Shown here: positions 1 through 9,829 of the stretch, piece after piece
How the letters are laid out: each line of letters starts with the position of its first letter
Numbering within the stretch: position 1 is the stretch's first letter
Assembly: GCA_027563935.2 (NCBI GenBank)
Contig: JANVAS020000203.1
Span: forward strand, 4,650,001 to 4,714,000
Direction of reading: 5' to 3'
Length of the DNA stretch: 64,000 nt
From: Costus lasius
Taxonomy: Eukaryota; Streptophyta; Magnoliopsida; Zingiberales; Costaceae
Program-made: the position numbers and the translations under genes
Notes under the pieces: generated by a model
What the model was told of the DNA's origin: nothing
Seen by the model: only the letters and a program-made list of their open reading frames with translations
Databases searched by the model: none

Positions 1-957
1 ATTCTATTGATTTTATTTATGCAGCAGACTCTTCATTTGTGACTGATTTTTTTATCTATGTAGCAGTATTTCTAGCACTCTCTAGCCGACGACTTCGCCA
101 CCATGACTGTAGTCCCCAATAGGCCACTGGAGACTACTCATCATCACTCTACTGTCGGCACCATCACCATCATTGCTTCTTGCCTGCTCGACTCTTTCCA
201 CCGTCATCCTCTTCAGACCTCTGGTGACATCTCCGATTCTCCCTTGAGAGAATTATTTTTATCATTATTATTTTTTGAGACTATTTTCAGACTGAACCTT
301 ATGTATTTAAAATAGTGCAGGTAAAATTTCAAAAGGCACATCTTTGGACCTTGTAGCATCTGCCCCGACACTATTTTTCATCTGAGCCTTATGTATTTCG
401 GTCAGAGCTTGCTATATAGTTTTGTGAGTATCATTTACACTCTCTTTTATTCATGATTATGGTTTGCATCTTTGATTAGTTTTTGATATATCACTCATTG
501 AGATTTCTATTCTATGAAGTTGCTTGAGTCTATCATGTCACACTTTTGACTATGATTCTATGAGTTTCATGCTTCACACCTTTTGCATTGATTTAGAGAT
601 TTTTGATGTTTAAAATTTTTTATGACATGAATCCATGTGATGAGTAGTGTGTAGATTTTTCTATGATTATGAATGTCCATGCATGCCTATGAATGGAGAT
701 ATACTTATTATGTTAAATTTATTTCTTCAATATATATCTACTTGTTGAAATCCTTCATTGATTGATGCACAAGGTTTTTGGGTAGGTATGTTGTTTGATG
801 AATGCAATCTAAAAGTGAAACATCTTTCTTGAATAAAATGAGCATATGAGTGTAATTTATGAATTGATGTCAATTGATTAACCTAGTTGATGTTTAGTTT
901 ATCTTACTATTTGTTGGGAAGAAAGACTCCAAGATCTACAAAACTAGTGAGAGACTC

Positions 958-1117
958 CCTTACTTGGCACTGTGCAAAATTGACAGTGGTACCTAAGAGA
1001 TGGGTTGAAGTCTATAAAAAAAAAGAAAAAAAAATAATAATAATGACTCCTCTACTTGGCACTATGTAAATTGACAGTGGTACCAAAGAAAAGAGTTGAA
1101 GTCTACAAAAAAAAGTA
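958..1117 (+). repeat. tandem duplication, period about 92 bp
   Basis: Two diverged copies of one unit, both containing ACTTGGCACT, TTGACAGTGGTACC and GTTGAAGTCTA, followed by A-rich runs. The second copy begins near 1049. Confidence 0.75.
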
Positions 1118-1466
1118 TGTATCTATGTGGGTATATGCAAAAAAAAAAAAAGAAAAAAAAAGAGATGGGCAAGAAAAGAGAGATTCTGTGTGGAAAAAGA
1201 TCTTGGATACTTTATTCCTGTAAATAAAGGTATGATATATTTAAACTAAAACAAAGGTGATATCATGAGACAGATTTTTTACTATACGAGTTGCGAAGTT
1301 TTATTTGATCAAGTTGTGAATTTTAAGGATTAAATTCAGAGGATGATGTATTTATTTGAAATTTTATGTAGCTTTTGGTGGAATATTTCATGAGTGACTA
1401 TGTTTTAGAAATTTATTTTTTATAAGAGGGTATATTTTTCATAGCAATGTTCTTTATTCTATTTAT

Positions 1467-1484
1467 TTGCTTGAGGACAAGCAA
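1467..1484 (+). promoter_or_regulatory. conserved pre-LTR inverted repeat / polypurine region of element N
   Basis: TTGCTTG-AGGA-CAAGCAA, a perfect 7-bp inverted repeat 19 bp before the LTR start. A similar GAGGACRAGCAA motif is typical ahead of the 3' LTR in Athila/Tat-like elements. The purine tract expected next to the LTR is poorly preserved. Confidence 0.5.
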
Positions 1485-1503
1485 AGATTGAGCCTTATGT
1501 GTT

Positions 1504-3001
1504 TGATGACACCAAAATTCATAGTGTATTTTGTGCCATTTCATTGGTCTTTTTGTGTCATATTTATGTTATTTTGCTTATTTTTAAGCCTTATTTATCA
1601 AATATTGCAGAATCTACACCATTTCTTATTTTTGATCATTTTCAGGTTAAAAGTGCCATATTTTGATGGATTTTGGAAGATTTGAGCACACCAATGGGTT
1701 CCAGACGTCGAAACGAAGCTACCCATCAATTTTCATGAAATTAGGAGCCAATTTGCAAAAATACAGGACTACCGTATTTTTGGGACTAACTATCACGGTA
1801 CCGTATTTTTGGAGGATTTTAAATAGAAAGTTTTTGAAATTTTGGCAAAAATACAGCACTACCGTAGTTTTATTACGGTACCATATTTTTGACTAATTTC
1901 CTGATTTTTCTGCTTGAATCTTGCGCGGACCATATCTTTTGATCTAGAAGTCCAAATTAAGATCCAAAAGAAGTGGCAGACTCGTTGTAATGAGGCAAAG
2001 ATAAATAGACCAAAAGCATGAATTTTTATCCAGTATCGTGGGAGCAATCAACAGAGAGGCATCTAGGGTTTGGCCTTGTGCCGAGAGGCACAGATGACAC
2101 CTCTGGCCACAATTTTCACACAGAAGCTTCGTTTGGAGGAGAGGACAATACACCAGAAGTTTCAAGGAGAAAGGAGCCCAGACGAAGGAGAAATCAACAC
2201 AAAACCGTGCGCCGCAGCTGTTCGTCGCAGATTACGGCCGTAAACATCTTTACGCCTGTACCGTAATTTGTTTTCTCTCTCTATTTTGATTTCCTTCACC
2301 ATGAATTATTGTAATCTTCCTTTCATGCAATCTTAAACATCTTTGGGACATGGGAGAGTAATTCACCTGATTTTTAATGATTAGATAACTTTTTACCTTC
2401 ATTAGAATAGTTTTATGATGAAAATTTCACTTATATGAATAATTGCACTTTGATTCTCCATAGATTGATGTTATTATTCATGTTTTAGAGTTCTCATAAT
2501 AAGGACCGAAAGGTGACTTGCTTCAGAACTTAGAACCCTAGAATTGCATGTTAGGAACTTTCTTAGGTTAGTTCTTATTATTTGATTTTAGTGATCTTAT
2601 TGTCATGTTGATAATTTGAATCTAGGGTTGAGTTATTGTGTTAGACTTGATTTGATCTTGCACGAAATTGAGGATCGAGTCGTCGAAAATCGTAAGTAGA
2701 ACTTGTGTTGAGTCTCGGATGCACGAAAGTTATCCTTGAGATTCCACTCGAGATAATCAACTTAGAATTCGGATACACGAAAGTGATATTTGAATTCTTT
2801 GATTGATGATTTACTTATCTTTAGCATTGGGATAGGTCTTGCGCGAAAGCGAGGATTGATCCCTGCATGATTGTCAACACGAAAGTGAGATGATCCCTTT
2901 ATGAAGTAAATTAAGTCTTTATCATGATAAGATTAGTCTGGCGACCTTTTATTTAAATCTAGTCATTAGAATTAAGGAGGATGAAACCCTAGTCCCAATG
3001 T
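1504..3001 (+). repeat. LTR of element N, left part (interrupted by A)
   Basis: Starts TGATGACACC and aligns with the LTR copies at 12358 (+) and 16013 (-). It contains palindromic ACGGTACCGTA-type motifs (1750-2265) and a run of CACGAAAGTG-type mini-hairpins (2660-2895). Element A interrupts it after AATGT (2997-3001), which is repeated at 12081-12085 where the LTR resumes. Confidence 0.75.
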
Positions 3002-4672
3002 TGTTGGGGTATGCCCTTAAGCCTAATGTTTGAGGCCTTGGGAATGTATCAGTATCATGTAATAAACTGTTATGTTTATAAAGGCATGGTTATTATTCAG
3101 TTAGCTACATTGTCTGCTGCAATACATGTTCTTCTGAATAATGTCTCAAAGCTGTTCAGCTAGGCTGACAGGCTATAATGTCCTTAGTTGATGTATCTTG
3201 GTGAACATGAGACAGCCTTGATATGGTTAAGACTAATATGTGTTCTAGTCTTATAGGATGCTTCGAGCATGGAATAAGATGTAGACTCATGGGTACATTG
3301 GATGTACTGGACAGACCCTACTAGGATGTTCAATTGTTTGTCGCAATGTGAATAATCTTTGAATATGACAAGTGGCACATTTCCTCTGACTTGAGATCAC
3401 TTGTGTTTTCTAAATGATGATTGTCATTGTTTTGAGGTAGTTCAATATCATTTGAAACACAATGGTTATAGACTATCTTGGATAATGAGCTTGAGTCATG
3501 TTAGGGCACTAGTGATAGACATAGGATTGCCGTCTCCTTGTTTAAGGAGTGTGATGTTCTAAAGGGGCCCCCTGGATGAGATGATTGAGAAAAGTGTATG
3601 GCCATACCCAGGTGACTGTGTTCATCTGATCTAATCATGCTCATCATATTGGAGCTACAAGCTTGACACGCTTGTCCAATAAGAACATCCAGTGGCAAAG
3701 GAAACATGTATGCCTAGTGATGTGGATTCACACTTGTGCTGTGTTTTGGGTGTAGTCTTGGAAGACTCTTTCCTTTATATCGGGAGACAGTGATGTGTTG
3801 CTAGATACCCCTCACTGATCGTGATAACGTGAGTTATCGTTACTGACATTTAAAGGAAACCCTCAGGGTCGCACAATTTGATGATATGGCTTACTTAAGT
3901 CAGATCGAGTTGACTGAATTGTTCGGGTTCAGTTTAAAGGGATTTAATCTCTGATTGTGAGTGAGATCTGGTCTGATCATGTTTGATTGATTAGGGCTTG
4001 AGATCGGTAAGCTTCGATTGAGAGATTGGATGCTAGATCGATGAGATCAGGAGCATCAGGAGATCAACGGTCAGATCTGGAGCCTTAGGGTTTAATTTGA
4101 TCTAGACCATATCACTTGGCTTAATTGGTCTCTGGACCAAACCAATTTGAACCGGCTCGTTAAATGAGCGCATGGTTCAAGGGGAGAGGAGTTAGCGACT
4201 TGTTCACTTGGCGTGAACGTTTGAGGGTGTGTGGGTTTCTATTTTTAGAAACCATGATCTCGACATGGACACCTCTCATGTTCGAATAGGAAAAACGCTA
4301 TTCTCGCCTCTCGCCCATATTCCTCTTGACGCCTCTCGTGTGTGGGACGCCTTGAAGGTAGAGGAGGATTCGGCCAAGAGAAGGACACATCTCATCTTCC
4401 CTTTCACTCGACAAGGACCTCTTGGAACCTTGCTAGCACAAGGAGCACCAAGGGAGGAAGCAACATCATCTTGTGTGTGACGATTTGGAGGAGAGCTATC
4501 TTGTTCTCTTGCTTCCAAGGCGCCTTCCATTATATGGCTTCGGTATGAGTTCTTTTCATGCTTTAAAGTTGATCATAATACATGTTATGCGATTTTGAAA
4601 GCCCTAGATTCCGCTAGAATTTTATTGCGCCTCCTATTAGGGTTTTCGCCCCCCTTGTCTAGGGGACCTTCA
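3002..4672 (+). repeat. 5' LTR of element A
   Basis: 1,671 bp, TG...CA ends. It contains a hairpin around a TATA-like core (4234-4253) and a putative leader exon ending ATGGCTTCG before a GTATGAG donor (4543). Two differences from the 3' LTR were seen: T/C near 3842 and T/G near 3911. Confidence 0.96.
4234..4253 (+). promoter_or_regulatory. core-promoter hairpin in A 5' LTR
   Basis: Arms GGTTTCTA and TAGAAACC pair perfectly around a TTTT loop, giving the TATA-like core CTATTTTTAG. It lies 419 bp before the LTR end. The 3' LTR copy is at 11642-11661. Equivalent inverted repeats with different arm sequences occur at about the same place in the other LTRs, so this is the likely start of R or the core promoter. 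Promoter function is inferred. Confidence 0.5.
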
Positions 4673-4674
4673 AT

Positions 4675-4686
4675 TGGTATCAGAGC
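4675..4686 (+). other. primer-binding site of A (initiator-Met tRNA)
   Basis: TGGTATCAGAGC, complementary to the 3' end of plant initiator-Met tRNA, 2 nt after the LTR. Confidence 0.95.
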
Positions 4687-5612
4687 GAGGTTTTCATGCA
4701 TGTTTTATGATTGCTTGAAAATGATTGTGATCCATGTTTTGCGCAAATTCATAGATCTATAGTTACATGCTTTATGTTGGCGAAAATGCATGCTAGTAAT
4801 AGATATGATTTTCTCCTTGGCGCATGTTAAGTTGGCGCATATATTATGTTGTAGTTTTTCTTAAAACTTAAACACTTGCGCGTATACCACTAGATCTAAG
4901 GCCTTACATTAAATCCTTAGACGGGTTATTAGGGTTGAAGTCAGCCCCTAGGTTAGATCCAAAAGTCTGATCAGACCATCTGACAGCCTTGACGGGTTGA
5001 CCAGGTAGCACCTGTGCGCAAGCACGTGGTGGCTACAGGTCGACTGCAGACAGTCGTGTAGCGATGTCTGATTGAGACAACTAGTGAACACACATGAGTT
5101 AGGCCCGGGGTCACACCCGCTTGCCAGACCTCATTGTGGTTGTTCAGCCCTGGCGCATGCATTGTTGACCTTATGGTCGACTCAAGTCAGTTAGGACTTG
5201 GTGCATGCAAGGGCAGTGGATCTGACTAGGATGGATGAGTGGATCCCTAGTAATGGACCGTTGTAAGGTTGTGGGGCAAATAAGGAAATTAAAATTGATG
5301 CCTATGGGTTTTCGAAATTTAAATTTTCTTGAGTGGATCACATGTTGATTGATGCCATGTGTTTGTCTATTTACTCTTATGTGGGCTGCCCGTTTTTAAT
5401 GTGTGCTGTGCTGGGGCCTGCGTGCCTGGGAATTAATTGTAAATTAATTTTTATTTTTGTGATCTGCGAATCACAGTTTAATTAATTTATAATGTGTAAT
5501 TGACCTGCGTGTCAATCTTGTCTAGATAGTTAAATTTGTAATTTAATTAGACAAGAGCACAGAGCACACTTGGCAGAGGCGCTTGCAGCAGTGGCTGGAC
5601 CAGGTGGGAGGT

Positions 5613-5629
5613 CTAGGGTTCGACCCTAG
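5613..5629 (+). other. leader hairpin with TTCGA loop (A)
   Basis: CTAGGG-TTCGA-CCCTAG. The same place in B and I reads CCAGGG/CTCTGG and in C CTAGAG/CTCTAG, so pairing is kept while bases change. In A an outer CCAGGT/ACCTGG pair (5600-5605 with 5631-5636) flanks it. The loop resembles a tRNA T-loop, but no complete tRNA fold is present. Confidence 0.5.
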
Positions 5630-5977
5630 GACCTGGCGCAAATTCCTGGTGGGCGCACCAGAGCTGCAGATGGCGCTTGGGCCCAGGTTTGGGCCAGATG
5701 AGCAGCAAAAGCCCTATGAAGAAAAGCAAGTCAAGACTTAAGTTAAATTAAGGTCTTACTAGGGCTATGGGCTTTTACCACATAAGATTCATGCTTTCTT
5801 TTATTATTGTTTAAATATTAGAATTGCATGATTAGTTTATCTTCTGCTATCACCATAGGAATTGCATGATAGTGAAGAAGATAAAAAGACCGTTAAAATC
5901 CAACGCTAAAATATCAAGCTCGTAAGCCTTCTGACGCGAAACCTCACTGTTCTGATTATCGTTGGAGCCGTGTTGTA

Positions 5978-6315
5978 CCCACTCAGTGGGCACGTCCATC
6001 TATCTTCAGACGGTGTGGGATTACACCTGTGTGTTACAGAGTAGGGATTTATCCCTTCTCGTTGCTCAGCATAGCACATGGTGGTCCAGGGAGTAGGTCG
6101 GGTCAGCTTGACCATGTAGGCTACATATGTGGCGCATATGGTAGCACATGGAGGCAGCCATCTGTGGGATCAGAGACTGTGTTGTACCAACTCAGTTGGC
6201 ACAGTCTGCTGGATTGCCCAGATGAAGGGGAATCGCACGGGTTGGCGATCGGCAGGGACTGCCTACCGGAGATTAGTGCTTGTACTCTCTGTGCATCTTA
6301 TCTCGCCTGAGCGGG
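5978..6315 (+). other. cluster of three leader hairpins in A (candidate packaging/dimer signal)
   Basis: Hairpin 1 is CCCACT-C-AGTGGG (5978-5990). Hairpin 2 is 6176-6205, with outer ACTGTG/CACAGT and inner CCAACT/AGTTGG. Hairpin 3 is CTCGC-CTGA-GCGGG (6302-6315). Loops 1 and 2 read CTCAG and loop 3 contains its complement CTGAG. All are kept in B, C and I. Function is inferred. Confidence 0.5.
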
Positions 6316-6508
6316 ACGCGGAGACCAAGTATGAAATCCGGATCCCATCTCACTAAAAGAGTGTCTACTCTTTCGGACTGTTTAATGGATTTTTCAGTCA
6401 GATAAAATAGTGGGAAAAAGAATCTTTCTTAAGTCCTGATTGATTCTTAACATTGATACTGACCTTGCTGTTCTTGCATTGTTGTAGATACCTGCAGCAA
6501 CGAACACC

Positions 6509-9500
6509 ATGAACTTCAATGTGCGATCCCTACTGGAAAGGGAGAAGTTTGCTGGGCCGAACTTCTCTGACTGGTTCGGACACCTTAAGATCGTTCCTAA
6601 GGCAGAGAGGAAACTGTATGTCCTCGAGACGGCGATACCGCCTCAGCCCGCTCCGAACGCCGCCAGGGCGGTTCGGGATGCCTATGAAAAGCACGTCAAT
6701 GATAGCATTGATGTCGCTTGCCTGATGCTAGCGTCTATGACGCCACCGCTGCAGCGTCAGCATGAGGATATGTCTGCTATAGACATGATAGCAAACCTCA
6801 AGATGCTGTATGCTGCACAGGCGAGGACAGAGCGCTATAATCTGACAAAGCTTTTCTTTCAGAGCAAACTGGCTGAAGGGAGCCCAGTGGGAGCTCACGT
6901 GCTCAAGATGATTGGGCACAAGGAGGCTCTAGAGAAACTGGTGCATACCATCAACCAGGAGCTTGCTGTGGATATTATTCTGCAGTCTCTCCCGCCTTCA
7001 TTCGACGCGTTCATTATTAACTTTAATATGAACAAAATCGATTGTACTCTGGCAGAGCTGCTGAATATGCTCCTCACTACTGAGGAGACTCTGAAGGGAA
7101 AGCCTTCGACCTCTGTCTTAATGGTTCCTTCCAGGAACAAGAAGAAGGGGAAGAAGGGCAAGACCCCTGTCAAGAGTTACAGCAAGGCTCTGAAGCAGAA
7201 GGTTAAGCGGTCCAAGGAATACAGGTGTTTCCACTGTGGCCAGTTGGGTCACTGGAAAAAGGACTGTAAAGCGCTCCAAGGAGATAAGAGGGGAAGCATC
7301 GCTTCTGGCTCAGGTATATTCGTGACTGAGGTCATGTTTTCTTCTTCTATATCATGGGTGTTGGACACTGCATGTGGAGTTCACATTTGTTCAAATGTGC
7401 AGGAACTCAAGAGAAGAAGGCAGGTGGGACAGCATGAGGTGGACCTACGAGTTGGAAACGGGGCACGGGTTGCTGCTGTTGCTGTAGGAGACTATTTCAT
7501 TTCTTTACCATCTGGACTTGTATTGGAACTAAACAGTTGTTATTTTGTTCCCAGTATTACTAAAAATATTATCTCCATTCCTGCTCTTGTCAGGAAGGGT
7601 TTTTCCTTTGAATGCAATATTTCAAAGTGTGTTTTATGTTATGATAATATTGTTTATGCAACTGGTTCAATTAACAATGGGTTATACATGTTGGACATGG
7701 AATGTTCTATACAGAAAATTGATATTAAGAAAGCCAAGAATGCTGATGACAGCACCTTGCTATGGCATAGTCGTTTAGGCCATATTAATGAGAAACGCAT
7801 TAAGCGGTTGCATGATCATGGACTGCTGGGATCATTCTCCTACAAGGAGATTGATACATGCAAAGCTTGTTTAATGGGCAAAATGACGAAGTCACCTTTT
7901 CCTAACAAAGGACAAAGGGCTTCAGGTTTACTTGACCTTATACACACTGATGTGTGTGGGCCATTTGGTAAACATGCCAGAGGTGGCTATCAGTACTTCA
8001 TTACCTTTACTGATGATTTCAGTAGATATGGGTATGTCTTTTTAATGAGACATAAAAGTGAATCTTTTGACAAGTTCAAAGAGTTCAAGAATGAAGTACA
8101 AAATCAGCTAGGCCGAAATATCAAGGCACTTCGCTCAGATCGAGGTGGAGAATACCTAAGTCATGCGTTTACTGACTATCTGAAGGAGTGTGGGATTATC
8201 TCACAGCTCACTCCGCCAGGAACACCGCAATGGAATGGTGTGTCCGAGAGGAGAAATAGAACGTTACTTGATATGGTTCGTTCTATGATGAGTCAGGCTA
8301 CTCTTAAATACTCCTTTTGGGGTTTTGCACTGGAAACAGCTGCAAAGGTACTAAACCGAGTGCCATCCAAGGCCGTTTCAAAAACTCCATATGAGTTATG
8401 GTATGGGAAACAGCCAAGCTTGACATTTATCAGGATCTGGGGCTGCGAGGCTTATGTCAAAAAGCTCGCCTCTGGGAAACTAGAGAGCAGATCTGACAAA
8501 TGCATCTTTGTCGGTTACCCTAAGGAAACTAAGGGTTATTATTTCTACGATCCCAAAGAGAAAAAGGTTTTTGTTGCTCGGACGGCCATATTTCTTGAGA
8601 AGGAGTTTCTTCTGCAAGAGGCTAGTGGGAGAGAAATAAAACTGGATGAGAATCCAGAGGAAGGACAAAGTGCTCAAGCAGAATTGGATGAGCCTGAGCC
8701 AGTAGATCAGGTTATTGAACAACCTGAGGCTCAGATATCACGGGAACCGCGAAGATCGGGAAGGATTCGTCGACAGCCTGAGCGCTATGACGGAGTCTAC
8801 ATCATTGATCATGATGAACCCCTCACTTATGCGGATGCGGTCAGTGGACCGGAGTCAGCTAGATGGCTTGAAGCTATGCGAGCCGAGATGGACTCCATGT
8901 CAGATAACCAAGTTTGGGATTTGGTTGATCCGCCTCCGGGAGTTATCCCTATAGGCTGTAAGTGGATCTTCAAAAAGAAGATTGACATGGATGGTAACGT
9001 GGTTACCTATAAAGGCAGGCTAGTTGCGAAAGGTTTCAAACAAATCTACGGGATAGATTATGATGAAACTTTCTCACCTGTAGCTATGTTCAAGTCTATT
9101 CGGATTCTTTTCGCGATAGCTGCATATTATGATTATGAGATCTGGCAGATGGATGTGAAAACAGCTTTCCTTAATGGAAATCTGGATGAGGATGTGTATA
9201 TGACACAACCTGAGGGTTTCACTAATCCATCAGATTGTCATAAGATATGCAAGTTAAAGAAGTCCATTTATGGACTTAAGCAAGCATCAAGAAGCTGGAA
9301 TATTCGTTTTGATGAATCAGTCACGGAATTTGGTTTCATCAAGAACGAGGATGACCCGTGTGTATCTAAGAGGTTTAGTGGGAGCGTAATTACTTTCCTA
9401 GTCCTCTACGTCGATGATATCTTGATCATTGGAAATGACATTCCTGAAATGCATGCTGTGAAGGCATGGTTAAGGAAATGTTTCCAGATGAAAGATTTAG

Positions 9501-9829
9501 GAGAAGCAGCCTATGTATTAGGTGTGAAGATCTACAGGGATAGATCTAAGAGGCTTCTCGGGCTGTGCCAGAGTACTTACATCGATAAAGTCCTGGAAAG
9601 ATTTCATTTAGAGAATTCTAAACGTAGATATCTTCCAGTCAGACATGGTCTGAGTCTTTCGAAGAGTCAGTGTCCACAAACACAGACTGAGAAAGATGAA
9701 ATGGACAATACGCCTTATGCTTCGGCTATTGGATCCATTATGTATGCGATGTTGTGTACTCGCCCAGACGTTGCTTACGGGTTAAGCGTGCCAGTCGTTT
9801 CCAAGGTAATCCAGGTCAGGCACACTTGA
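6509..9829 (+). CDS. Gag-Pol polyprotein of element A, 5' part before frameshift
   Basis: Polyprotein for particle formation and integration of a copia retrotransposon. Domains in order: Gag (residues 1 to about 235), CCHC knuckle C-x2-C-x4-H-x4-C (240-253), aspartic protease with LDTACG near 285 (DTA in place of the usual DTG/DSG), GAG-pre-integrase with HHCC-type residues (about 417-470), integrase DD35E (D481, D544, E580), and reverse transcriptase (QMDVKTAFLNG, D882; YVDD 967-970). The last 13 or so residues are out of frame: one A present in sibling copies is missing near 9790, giving a TGA at 9827. The true frame continues to 10389. Without that deletion the protein would be about 1293 residues, the same as its siblings. 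The first ATG here may be internal if the LTR leader is spliced on. Confidence 0.93.
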   Translation: MNFNVRSLLEREKFAGPNFSDWFGHLKIVPKAERKLYVLETAIPPQPAPNAARAVRDAYEKHVNDSIDVACLMLASMTPPLQRQHEDMSAIDMIANLKMLYAAQARTERYNLTKLFFQSKLAEGSPVGAHVLKMIGHKEALEKLVHTINQELAVDIILQSLPPSFDAFIINFNMNKIDCTLAELLNMLLTTEETLKGKPSTSVLMVPSRNKKKGKKGKTPVKSYSKALKQKVKRSKEYRCFHCGQLGHWKKDCKALQGDKRGSIASGSGIFVTEVMFSSSISWVLDTACGVHICSNVQELKRRRQVGQHEVDLRVGNGARVAAVAVGDYFISLPSGLVLELNSCYFVPSITKNIISIPALVRKGFSFECNISKCVLCYDNIVYATGSINNGLYMLDMECSIQKIDIKKAKNADDSTLLWHSRLGHINEKRIKRLHDHGLLGSFSYKEIDTCKACLMGKMTKSPFPNKGQRASGLLDLIHTDVCGPFGKHARGGYQYFITFTDDFSRYGYVFLMRHKSESFDKFKEFKNEVQNQLGRNIKALRSDRGGEYLSHAFTDYLKECGIISQLTPPGTPQWNGVSERRNRTLLDMVRSMMSQATLKYSFWGFALETAAKVLNRVPSKAVSKTPYELWYGKQPSLTFIRIWGCEAYVKKLASGKLESRSDKCIFVGYPKETKGYYFYDPKEKKVFVARTAIFLEKEFLLQEASGREIKLDENPEEGQSAQAELDEPEPVDQVIEQPEAQISREPRRSGRIRRQPERYDGVYIIDHDEPLTYADAVSGPESARWLEAMRAEMDSMSDNQVWDLVDPPPGVIPIGCKWIFKKKIDMDGNVVTYKGRLVAKGFKQIYGIDYDETFSPVAMFKSIRILFAIAAYYDYEIWQMDVKTAFLNGNLDEDVYMTQPEGFTNPSDCHKICKLKKSIYGLKQASRSWNIRFDESVTEFGFIKNEDDPCVSKRFSGSVITFLVLYVDDILIIGNDIPEMHAVKAWLRKCFQMKDLGEAAYVLGVKIYRDRSKRLLGLCQSTYIDKVLERFHLENSKRRYLPVRHGLSLSKSQCPQTQTEKDEMDNTPYASAIGSIMYAMLCTRPDVAYGLSVPVVSKVIQVRHT

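Larger units (their letters stand above)
1..1503 (+). other. non-coding 3' internal region of Ty3-type element N
   Basis: AT-rich, with no ORF longer than about 70 codons and none recognisable. It holds a tandem duplication (958-1117), A-rich tracts (about 1139-1165) and the pre-LTR motif at 1467-1484. It is read as the spacer between pol and the 3' LTR; no host gene is seen. Confidence 0.5.
4543..6487 (+). other. putative leader intron of element A (LTR to gag)
   Basis: A donor follows ATG-GCT-TCG (4534-4542) with GTATGAGT; an acceptor ends in a pyrimidine-rich stretch and TTGTAG at 6487. Joining 4542 to 6488 makes an in-frame start (M-A-S-I-P-A-A-T-N-T) running into the ATG at 6509. The removed segment contains the primer site and conserved hairpins. 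B, C and I share the same in-frame arrangement. Splicing is predicted, not shown. Confidence 0.55.

Noticed and set aside
4229..4548. Overlapping 68-84 codon ORFs in the A LTR and its repeats
   Set aside because: They recur only because the LTR is repeated. They lie on both strands of non-coding LTR, with no domain, and overlap the inferred promoter and leader.
5590..5640. tRNA gene or SINE head in the leader
   Set aside because: Only a T-arm-like hairpin is seen; no acceptor stem, anticodon arm or properly spaced A-box.
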